Source of the DNA: Thuidium tamariscinum | Taxonomy: Eukaryota; Streptophyta; Bryopsida; Hypnales; Thuidiaceae | NCBI GenBank assembly: GCA_947034885.2 | Contig: OZ019759.1 | Span: 3,040,501 to 3,104,500, forward strand | Length of the DNA: 64,000 nt | Reading direction: 5' to 3' | Shown: positions 37,201 to 46,689 of the stretch, one piece after another | Position numbering within the stretch: the stretch's first letter is position 1 | Layout: every line of letters starts with the position of its first letter | The notes under the pieces: generated by a model | Seen by the model: only the letters and a program-made list of their open reading frames with translations | Database searches by the model: none | What the model was told of the DNA's origin: nothing | Translations under genes and position numbers: made by a program

Positions 37201-38386
37201 AAACCCGATCCACGAGGACTAACGCTCAAAAATACTAAATGTTACACCCCCAAACCAATCAGGTGCCCGTAATTTAACGTTGGTGGAACAACTCACAAGC
37301 AAAAACCGACATAGTAGACAAGAAAAGAGAAAACAAAATTGGATATACAAGGTGATACAGTCTAAAGTTGCACCTCCTCGGTGCCGAGGAGGATCTGCAG
37401 TGATCAGGAAAATCACTCTCCATTCTCCCTGCTATCGTTCTTGAGAAGGGGCCTTGCTCTCGATCCAAGTCACGGAGTTGGACCAGAGATCAAATGACAT
37501 CTAAGGATCCGATGCGGGAGTGAGAACCCACAGACAAGATATCGACTATGAACTAGCAAACCAGAAATTGTATGTGAACCAGGGATTCGTGATCAAATGA
37601 GAACCAGCAAACGATAAATCAATGGACCTCCGAAAGGATCCTCGGTACCGAGGAGGATTTACTTTCAGCAACGAACAAGAATTCCAATCTGTGAACAGTA
37701 CCGGGGGAATCAAAGTCGACCTATACACGAGAATAATTAACTACAAAAGAATAACTCAATATTCGGCCTGCGTAAGAAAATAACTCAATCCACAATGTTG
37801 AACTATCTGCACACAGGAGGTCAATCGGAAACAAGCAGCTTGCACAAAAACCAGCAGTACAGGGGACGTGCGCACATCAGCTTTTCATAATCAAACCCTA
37901 AACCCAGATCTTTGCACTTGAAGCAGAGAACCAGAGATTCAAGATCTTTGCACCGGAGATCGAACAAGATCCAGTATCAAACCGGCATCGAGCTAGAATC
38001 AGCATCAAATATCCACTAGTGAAGTGAGATCAAACGTGAAGCACCGAACCACGATCAGGGCTGAAACCAACAAACTAGAAGTTGAAGCGCCACCGAAGGG
38101 GCTCCTCGGCACCGAGGAGGATTGAACCAGATATTAGAGATCAGAATGAATCTCTGTGTGAAAGCCACCTACTCTCCAATGCTTTTAAGTGTCAGAGGCC
38201 TTGAGTGCGCATTTCGTTGCGACCGAGAGTTGAACGGCGGCTCCCGCATAACCTTCGCCATGGTGCCATCGCTTGTACTACGGCACACAAGTGCTTGTAC
38301 TCGGCTAGTTCACATTAAACTGCGTGCAGACGGGACTTAGCAAACGCAAATAAGCTAACAAATGCGATCCTCGGTGCCGAGGAGGA
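34239..38386. repeat. P2 palindrome family in E3 introns
   Basis: Copies of CCTCCTCGGTACCGAGGAGG (centre GGTACC, GGTGCC or GGCACC) at 34239-34260, 36869-36887, 36964-36982, 37061-37079, 37158-37175, 37373-37393, 37639-37657, 38103-38121 and 38368-38386. A degenerate one lies near 38751. Apart from 34239, all are in the 3.1-kb intron 1 of the ParB-methyltransferase-like gene. Further copies are in both terminal repeats and at 44448-44469. None is seen outside E3. Confidence 0.88.
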
Positions 38387-39195
38387 TTTACTAAAACGAA
38401 GGTGATTCCTGTAAGTTCCGCAAGCCCTGCCAAATGATCCAAATGTTTCGACCAACTCTACCACAAATTGGACAGTCGCATAGGTTCCCAACAAGCTTGA
38501 AAGCATACCAGAAATTCGTAAAGTTTTCAGATCCCTTGAAATTCACATGCACTGCTCTATGAAATCTTTCACCTCATACTGCTCACGCTGAAGGTTGAAA
38601 ACGGCAGATGTAGCATCTAGTGTTATCTCGCACACTCACTCGCTTTGAATCCTCATATGGCTGAAACCCTAAGAGTACTCGTGCATTCTGTGCTCAAAGT
38701 CCAGTGAGCAGTGAAATCAAACCAGTGAAGCGGTACCGACACCGAATGGGGTCCTCGGTTCATCAGCTGATTCTACTAGCGAGATTGCACTGACCAACCC
38801 CGTGCAACAAACATGCCCGCAGGATCCAATCTCGAGAATCGATCCGCAAATTCCCTCGCCTACTCTCCGATGCTCAGGAAACCCTAGCGACGGACACAGA
38901 ACGCAATCTTTTCAGCCTTATCCCTACCTATTGCGACGGGCAATGAACTAGAACCTCTTTCGGTTCTTACTAAAAAACTTCATCCATCATTTACCGCGAT
39001 GCCATCACTTCATTTAAGGGAGTTACCACTTTGGGGTTTGGAAATGAATGCTAGTGTTTCCAACATGAATTAATATAAAATGAAATAACAAATTTTTGAG
39101 CAAATTGTTGGTCTATTTTTTTGGAATCTATATGTTTCTAACTTGAAAATTTTGCAAAACATACTTATAAGTATTAAATCATTAAAGTGGATAAT

Positions 39196-39640
39196 CATGC
39201 ATGTCACTAAGTGCTTTAACCTCTCATTCTTATACTTAAAACACTTAAGCACAAACGATATTCAAAGTAAAATAGATGTCACTAAGTGCTTTAATCTCTA
39301 TTCTTATACTTAAAACACTTAAGCACAAACGATATTCAAAGTAAAACAGATGTCACTAAGTGCTTTAACCTCTCATTCTTATACTTAAAACACTTAAGCA
39401 CAAATGATATTCAAAGTAAAATAGATGTCACTAAGTGCTTTAACCTCTATTCTTATACTTAAAACACTTAAGCACAAACGATATTCAAAGTAAAACAGAT
39501 GTCACTTAGTGCTTTAACCTCTATTCTTATACTTAAAATACTTAAGCACAAACGATATTCAAAGTAAAACAGATGTCACTAAGTGCTTTAACCTCTATTC
39601 TTCGATTTTAAACAGTTATGCATATACATTATTCAAAGGA
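39196..39640. repeat. ~75-bp tandem repeat, six copies, in intron 1 of the E3 gene
   Basis: GTCACTAAGTGCTTTAA (one copy has TTAGTG) recurs about every 74-75 bp from 39203 to about 39575, followed by ATTCTTATACTTAAAA.ACTTAAGCACAAACGATATTCAAAGTAAAA. Each unit can fold through AAGTGCTTTAA / TTAAAACACTT. Confidence 0.85.
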
Positions 39641-40174
39641 ATATGCATGTCTTCCAAAAAATATGAAGAAATCATTTCTGTCAAAATCAGCAGAAAACTA
39701 ACCCCCTACAATGCGACCAAAACAACAGAAATTTCAAATTTTCTACTAGTGATACAATCCTATGATTAGGCAAACATAACCCAAACATAAAAGAAAGCCA
39801 TGGATTTTAAAACTCACCTCCGGAGATTGGTCCGACACACTTTTTTGAAAAACAGGTAATTGAGTCAATGATTCAAACTCTTCTTCTTCAGCACCACTAG
39901 GTTGCCCTCTTCCATCTTTAGAGTGAACTGATGAGTTGAACTGTGATTCTAACAAATCATTCTTGGAATTGTCATTGAACCTACCACTCTCAATATTTCC
40001 CTCCTCCACTGCGCCCTCACCACCCAACATCTCAAATGTAGCAGCCAAAGATGTTCCCCTCGCTTCTCCAAGCCTGGTTTGATAACGTCGAGCCATTCTA
40101 GACCTCTCAAGTTGTTCAAGAGTAGAAAACCTAAGACCTCTCCTCTGTCTCATTTGCTTTGGCCCTTCTCGCAT

Positions 40175-40713
40175 TACTCCCTACCTATATGGCCACCAAG
40201 AATGCTACACATAACTCGAACTTGCATCATCTACTTATCCCTAGTCTTCCTCTTCTACTTTCTAAACTGCCATGTAACAGACATCTTACTCACTAGCTTA
40301 GACTCATCCATTTAATTAATTCATCGTCTCAATCCTTTTGAAAAATTTAATTCATCAATGCCTAACTGCATTTTGAATGTTCCTGACATCTTACTTGCTT
40401 GAAATTTGAAATCTCTCTTTATCTAAACTATATTTAGTAACGGCATTCTATATACGCCTTTGGCAGCCGTCTAGAGTACATCCATGTTTTGAATGTCCTT
40501 ATTAAGATTCTTTTAAAATCAAAATTCACCAAGATACAGTATCACACTAAATCGCCATGTACCTACTTCCTTAGTAATGTCATTCATTTCTTTTTAACCG
40601 CTCTCTAAAATTTGAAATTCTACAAAATTCCACTACCCTTGAATATACTAGATTTTCTACAAAATGAGACCTCCCAACAAAACACACAATCAAATACCTT
40701 GTATGCACTCATT
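40175..40713. promoter_or_regulatory. Bidirectional intergenic region of E3
   Basis: About 540 bp between the ATG of the ParB-methyltransferase-like gene (40174, -) and the likely ATG of the transposase (40714, +). Both genes must be driven from here. I see no unambiguous TATA box and no P2 palindrome inside it. Confidence 0.5.
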
Positions 40714-43700
40714 ATGGCCATGGCTACCATTCACGGTGTAAACCGCTCCGTTCCCTTGTCGCTTCCTGTAGATGATGATGGTGTTGTATGGATTTCCGAT
40801 GCAATGCTCTCCCAACGTTTTAGATTACTTAGAACATCCATGTGGTTAGAACAGGAAGTTTATGATGCTGAGGGTTTAGAAGTAGTTTCAACAGTATTGC
40901 AGAAGAAAATAGTTAAGGATACAGAGCTAACCTGGAGACTCCCGGTTGGGAAATTCAGAGTTTTTGGCTATCCAATGAATAGTCCCTTGATTCTTACCTC
41001 AGAGTCTAGTAAGTCCACAGTCCACACAACTTTCCCAGCTACTGTCAAGCTTGAGGGCTCTACTAATGACATCGTTGTTTTGAGTGAGTCATTTGATGAT
41101 GATGTCCTCCCTGGCACAAGAGTCCCAGAGTATTCTTTTTTCTCTCCAATCATTGAAACTGTCCTAGAACGTGAAGAGAGCGAATCGCAATCCCTCTCAA
41201 GCTTGCCCTCGCAAAATTCCAGACCGCCTTTACATCGTTTTATGGAATCCTCTTCTGTTCTTCACTGTCTTAGGCAATTGCAAAGTAGACCACATGGGAA
41301 GAATGACATGAAGTTCCTAAATTTAGATACTCTACGTTGCGAAAAGGTCAAGTACCTCCCATCAGAATTTAAAGGGGATGTGCTTTTCGAGCTCCCTCCT
41401 CTCCCTTCTTCTACTTCTCCATCTATAGCTCGCCAAATGGAAGGCATGGATAAACGATTCGATGGACATGTATGGACCAAAACTTACACGACTAACATTG
41501 TGAATGATTTTGGTCTCACGTTTCGATCTTCTAGCTGTGTTGGTCACCTATAGTGTAAGAACAACGCTTGTCCAAGGTTGCGTCGCAGCGGCTCATGTAA
41601 TGAAATAGAGTGGGAGGGCCTTTCCCCGCATGTCTTTCCTCTTGGAAACATCCCTCCGCTAAAATCGACCCTAGTTTGCCGGATCTATAAGTCTCCTCCA
41701 TCTTGCATTGAATCATGTTCGGCTAGGATGTACTACGTTGTCAACAAAACTGGTATTGGTAGGGCCTACATCCATATAGGTACACACCAACATCCTATTG
41801 CTAAAGGCACATGCCGCGAATCCGTTGAGAGACTCAATCAGCTTGTAAGTAATGAAGTCTCCAAGACTCCTATTGCAAAGAATTCCGCCATTGCTCTAGC
41901 TGCTAGTAAGGAATTCTTGTCAAATGAGATCTTTGCACTTGACCGGGAGGGCACACCCGAACCGCTTCGTGGAGACTCCCTGGTCAAGGTTATGGAGAGG
42001 TTTCGAATTCTTAGTTCTCCAAACATTAGAAACACTATCTCTTCCTTCCGACCCACTACTAACGGAGGACCGCTTGACAATATCATCAAACTGAAGTTGA
42101 AGAGTCCCTACGCATATATCCAAGACAGTATCTTTCCAGGACAAGGTAAAGAGAAGGTTTACTTGTTCAAGATGTCGGAAGAAGGCCCAGGTAGTGGTGT
42201 CGACCTCGTCAAACGTATGCAACCTGGTGGAGACCTCCAGAACTCTTAGATCATGTTTGACCACGTCAAACGAGTAAGGGGCTGGACAACAATGGCCGCC
42301 CATGTCTATGACTCCGAATATTGTCGTGTGATGAGCATTGCTGTCTGTGATATGCAAAGCGAGGATGTTGAGTCCCAGAAGTTAATGTGGCAGTCATTGA
42401 ATAGGTTGATGGCACGCCATGGAATCCCGAACACTAACTTCAAGGGCTTCATGGCGGACAGCGCACAAGCAAATTGGAACGCTGTTCGCATCATCTACGG
42501 GAATGGCGACCCAACCGTGAAAATGGTGGACAGAGAAAGATCTTGTCTCCTTCATTGGGTGACATCTCTAAACAGACACACGAATAAGCTTATCAAACCT
42601 GAGTTTCGAGAACAACATGTGCGCCTCTACAAACAATACAAGGACGCAAAGACATCAGAAGAGGCAGAAGAACTTTACCTTGGCATCAAAGGTTGGTGGC
42701 TATCATCGCGAGCGGTGTCTGAAGATGCAGTGCGCGAATTGGACGACTGGTTGGATTTTTGGCACTTCCGCTATCGCCAGTGGGGAGGCTTCATGGACAT
42801 GGTATAACCCTAAACCCCTTATACCTAATTTCTAACTCTAGTTGCTGTGCTGTTGTTTTGCATGTTAACCCTAACCCTAAACTACTCATTTTCTTTCATT
42901 TTAGGCATTGTTGTACTAAAAACTTAAATGTGTGCTGTTACAACCATGTAATACAGAAACTAGACATTGAGCAATTGGCGGAAATGCCATCTTGCAACCT
43001 TGCTGAGACAATACACAACAAGTGGTTGCAAATGTCAAGCAACCGGGGGACTTGCCTCTATGTAGCTACGACGGACGACATGATGCGTGCTATGATGCAA
43101 TCCACCAATTATTGGGCATTCCTTCAGGGTCACTCATCTGGCACTGGGCCCCACCTTGATGAGCTTCGTCTTCGGGCTGCCAAGCGATCAAACGATCCAG
43201 TGAAGATTGTTGTTGCAATTAGCATGCTTCCTAGGGCAGAAAGATTCACCACTAGGGTTCCCCACTTAGAAGGTGAAGAGGTCTTTGGATCAAGTAAACG
43301 AAAGTTAGATCTTCCGCCCGGATCAGAAGAAGACTCCCATCGGCATGACAAAGTTAACTTCTCCCACCCCCGTGTTCAAACCCGTTCAACACGAGCCCGA
43401 ACTGACGCTGGGACTTCAAACGTCATCACCACTCCCACTAAATCTACACCATCCTATCTTCCGCATGCCACTTCTATTCTTGAGACAGAGTGCAATCCAT
43501 TGCAATGGCACATTGCACGTTGCAAGAAGGTGGGGAAGAAATGTCACAGTGTTCAATTGGGGCAGAAAAAGAAATGTGGTGCACTCGTCTGCAAGGATAA
43601 GAAGAATGGTACTCCTGCACCAAGTTATAACGGTCGCATGACTGAGTATGGAAGTAAGGCAATCATCATATTTGATTTTTGGTTTTGCCCCGATGATATC

Positions 43701-44345
43701 TTGCGATGTGTTTACGGATCCAAATGTAAGTGGGTGTATGACTGGCCTGTTCTTCCAACAATTTGGCCTGTTGCCCATGGCACCAATCTGACCAAGGGCG
43801 AGATCCTCGCTTTAGAAGAAGGAGGCTTCCAACTACAAACGAAGGACTTTGACATGTCTCCCGGACGCCTCTTCCAAAACTCAACCACAGTAGCTGTTGC
43901 TGACATTGTGAGTCCAAGTCCGGAAGGCTCTGCTTCACATCCTACCAAGCGATATGGCAGGACCATTAAGCCGTTTGAAGGTGCTCCAACTGTAGACCAT
44001 CGCAACAAGTGGGAAACAGCCCGAAATGTCAAGGCTATTGTGAAGAACGTGACGCCAATTCCTTATCCCGGTTATGGGAGAATCATCACCATGGATTCAG
44101 GTATCTATCCCAAACAGAAGACATATATGGTGTCTCTGTGTGACTTTCCATCTTGCACGTGTGAAGATTTTGTTACAATGAGCAGTGGAGCACTGGGCAA
44201 ACGAAAAGCATGGGTGAATTGCAAACACTTGTATTATGTCTATCGATTTCTATGCAAGGCAAACTCTGAAGACGATAAGTACATACATGCACCAAGTCTT
44301 AGCTTCAACGAAGTACAGATCCTTCTCCACCATAGTAATCTTTAA
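40714..44345 (+). CDS. SWIM zinc-finger MULE transposase of E3 (two in-frame TAG codons)
   Basis: Exon 1 is 40714-42801 from ATG (MAMATIHGVNRSVPLSLP). It is followed by an intron (ATG|GTATAA donor, ATACAG acceptor) and exon 2 at 42957-44345; 1158 codons before the stop. All parts are in one frame, broken only by TAG at 41551-41553 and 42247-42249. A Cys/His-rich, GCM/FLYWCH-like DNA-binding region lies around 41530-41800 (CKNNAC, CIESCSARMYYVV, IHIGTHQHPI). The DDE-type core begins IMFDHVKR (D516), with GFMADSAQANW (D582). The C-terminus carries a SWIM zinc signature SCTCEDF...VNCKHLYYVY (CxC at 44154-44162, CxH at 44220-44228). This architecture is typical of MULE transposases, and the element's 10-bp duplications agree. 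The two TAGs would block a full-length product unless bypassed. 24 bases after the first and 3 after the second, reading resumes. Confidence 0.85.
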
Positions 44346-44447
44346 GTTTTATCTTTCTTACTCATACTAGTCCTGGCAAGTTATTGCCCTTTTTTATCAT
44401 GTAATCGTGGATATCCTAAATTACACAAAAATTTGAAAGGCCAAAAG

Positions 44448-44469
44448 GCTTCCTCGGTACCGAGGAGGC
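44448..44469. repeat. P2 palindrome downstream of the E3 transposase
   Basis: GCTTCCTCGGTACCGAGGAGGC about 100 bp after the transposase stop codon, outside the terminal repeat proper. Confidence 0.85.
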
Positions 44470-44718
44470 TCATATGCCTTCACAAGGAACTTGTGAACTT
44501 CAATGATTTTAGTTTTTTTTATCCTTTTTTGTATCCACTAAAGTTCATGTGGCTCATTGAGTTATCTTTGCAACAATGGATGAAATTCTTACTCTATATC
44601 CTAATGAACGATTTGTGAAGTTGATAAAAAACTTGTAAAGTGCCGTCTTAAATTTTTTTTTAAATGCCATTTGTTTTTATAAAAGAAAATGATTTTTACA
44701 AATTTATTATGAAGGCCA

Positions 44719-45244
44719 AAAGGCCTCCTCGGTACCGAGGAGGCCTTTAGTCTCTCACTATAATTTTTGACTTGAACAAAGGCCTCCTCAGTACCGAGGA
44801 GGCCTTTTGTCTCTCAATGTAATTTTTTTTAAAACCAAAAGGCCTCCTCGGTACAAAGGAACCCCTTAACCTATGCTCCTTGTTTTGTCTAGTTCATTTC
44901 ATTAAAAAGAATATTTCATTTATCCACATTCATCCACATTCATCCATTTACATTCATTTGAGTACTTTGAAAGATTTACAATTCCAGCTTTGAATCCCCT
45001 TTTCGACAACAATTTTGGTTTTCTTTGACAGATATAGGAATGACAGTCAAATTGCACAATTCATACCACCCAATTTTTGTGGCCATGGGATACCAAATCC
45101 GAGTAGAAAATCCACAATAATGGATAACAAAAATTAATTTTTTAGTAAATTCAAAATATTTTTTAAAAATATGTTCCAAAATTAGAATATTTTGAACTCA
45201 CTGCTCACCGCTCACTACTCACTACTCACATTCTAGCGTCGTTG
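44719..45244 (-). repeat. E3 right terminal inverted repeat
   Basis: Mirror of 30706-31130, somewhat longer. It has P2 palindromes at 44719-44748, 44778-44806 and 44838 onward, then ATCCACATTCATCC repeats, CTCACTACTCAC-type repeats and the terminus CTAGCGTCGTTG. Confidence 0.85.
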
Positions 45245-45304
45245 TCTTTTTGGTCATGGTTTAAAAAATTTAGGAAATTTTCTTTAAAAAAAATTCAAGG
45301 AGCC

Positions 45305-45395
45305 CAAATTAGGGGTACTCTGAGGCACCTCCAAAAGGGCCATCGGATCCAACGGACCTTTTTGGGGTGCCTCATGGTACCCCCAATTTAGGTAC
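45305..45395. repeat. Hairpin with central ATCGGATCCAACGG in E2
   Basis: AAATTAGGGGTACTCTGAGGCACC and GGTGCCTCATGGTACCCCCA are inverted around the GGATCC core. Same family as the hairpins at 28.9-29.4 kb on the other side of E3. Confidence 0.8.
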
Positions 45396-45549
45396 CTTTC
45401 TGAGTCTAAAATCAATTTTTTGGTCATAGTTTAAAAAAATTTGAATTTTTATTTATTAATTCATCATATAATTCTCTTGATTAATTCTTAATATAGGAAA
45501 AAAAATTAAAAAAATTTAGACTATGACCAAAAATTTGATTTTGGACTTA

Positions 45550-45655
45550 GCAAGGTACCTAAACTGGAGGTACAATGAGGCACCTCAAAAAGGTCCGTCG
45601 GATCCGACGGCCCTTTTGGAACTTGGAAGTGCCTCATAGTACTGCTAATTTGGTA
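45550..45655. repeat. Hairpin with central GTCCGTCGGATCCGACGG in E2
   Basis: Outer arms AAACTGGAGGTACAATGAGGCACC mirrored by GTGCCTCATAGTACTGCTAATTT. The centre is a perfect CCGTCGGATCCGACGG palindrome. Confidence 0.8.
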
Positions 45656-45689
45656 TCCTTTAATTTTTTCTTAAAAAAATTTCCTAAGT

Positions 45690-46070
45690 GTTTTAAATCA
45701 TAACCAAAAAGATAGTTTTGAAATTCAACAGGGTATCTAAAAAGAGAGGTAGTTCCAAGCATCCCCCAATTTCTCTTGGATACAACTAAACTTTATAGTA
45801 CTATTACAATTAATTCTAATTTTGATACCATTGACTTTTTTTAAATTATTTTTTTAATTTTTTGAAACCATGACTAAAAAGATAGTTTTGAAATTCAACA
45901 AGGTATCTAAAAGAAGGGCACCTCCAAGCACCCCATAAAGGTCTATTGAATCCAATTGAACTTTATAGGATGTTGAAAGATACTTCTAGTTTTGATACCA
46001 TTGATTTTTTCAAAGGTTTATTTTTCAAATTTTTTGAAACCATGACTAAAAAGATAGCTTTGAAATTGAG
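45690..46070. repeat. Right arm of E2's large internal inverted repeat
   Basis: Reverse complement of 30330-30705 with high identity; for example GGGCACCTCCAAGCACCCCATAAAG mirrors the left arm. Before E3 inserted, the two arms were separated only by the ~430-bp hairpin-rich stretch at 45255-45690. Confidence 0.8.
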
Positions 46071-46689
46071 TAGAATATGACATTCACTTTGTACCAAGTG
46101 CAAAAGTATAGACTTTTGCTGGTGAATGATTCAAAAATCTACTTACTTAGCCTCACAAAGAAGAAAAGGTGTTTTGAAAGCATGGTTTTCAAGAAATGGT
46201 ACATCATACTTATGGAGGTTTTTACATCATTTTTTAAAAGAAAAATACGTTGTTCTTCAAGAAATTCAAATCCTTTTGCTTGGCATGTTTTTGAAACTTT
46301 TTTGATAACTAAGTGAAAAAATGGGGTAATCATGCACCAAGATATTTTTCAAGTAGCACATGTTGCAATGAGAAAGTATACTAATGCCACACCAAAAAGC
46401 AACAAAAGGCTAAAAGAGGTCATTCATGCTGTAAGGATGAGAGCAAAAGAGAGAACTAATACTTTGATGGTAAAAATGGACAAACTACTATTAGTAGTGG
46501 CTCATCCCTCTAATAGGCTTGGCTTCCTTAAAGAGGTGAGTTAAACTTCAAGATATTGTATGACTTTGCTTTTGCTTATTTTTCATTTTAAGTTTGACAA
46601 AAAAAAATGGATGTATTGCTAATGTAGATGGAAAGGCATTAGAGCATGAACGAGATTCTTGAAATGACATTGGAGAAGGTTCTTGAATT

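Larger units (their letters stand above)
31581..40174 (-). pseudogene. ParB-methyltransferase-like gene of E3 (11 exons, four in-frame stops)
   Basis: Exons joining in frame through GT-AG introns: 40174-39818, 36716-35947, 35863-35671, 35582-35388, 35016-34816, 34702-34467, 33877-33175, 33086-32748, 32527-32248, 32150-31946, 31851-31581. Together 1250 codons including the final stop. Exon 2 carries a ParB-like domain: IPLCRMIPLPLVRP, then FFIWDGNHRFHAW (the DG.HR..A loop) and LLNAMNDVNR. A Lys/Ser-rich linker fills exon 7. Exon 8 has LDLIVADVPDGLPIP at methyltransferase motif IV; exons 9-10 encode EKDPILVQLLIESF and GDVVLDCNASTGSSVHAC, a motif-I/SAM-pocket pattern, then GRHLIALEADEEIF. The order is that of permuted N4/N6 DNA methylases, but the (D/S)PPY motif is DVPD. 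In-frame stops are TAA 36152-36150 (Q in the E2 copy), TAG 34845-34843, TAG 32942-32940 and TAG 32347-32345. Intron 1 is 3.1 kb and full of P2 palindromes. Confidence 0.8.
30706..45244. mobile_element. Element E3: 14.5-kb composite MULE carrying divergent SWIM transposase and ParB-methyltransferase-like genes
   Basis: Left end CAGGAATGCTAG (30706) and right end CTAGCGTCGTTG (ending 45244) lie between identical 10-bp duplications TCTTTTTGGT (30696-30705 and 45245-45254). Terminal inverted repeats of about 420-530 bp follow. Both begin GCTAGAATGTGAG.AGTGAG and share GATTTGGTA.CCCATG, CTCAAATGAATGT, repeated GTGGATGAAT, AGGGGTTCCT and the P2 palindrome. The ParB-methyltransferase-like gene (31581-40174, -) and SWIM transposase (40714-44345, +) are divergent from a ~540-bp intergenic region. 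P2 palindromes lie in the terminal repeats and in introns. It is younger than its host E2, judged by the perfect duplication and far fewer stops. Confidence 0.9.

Noticed and set aside
39196-39640. CRISPR-like array
   Set aside because: The ~75-bp units are contiguous tandem repeats with no unique spacers, inside a plant intron.
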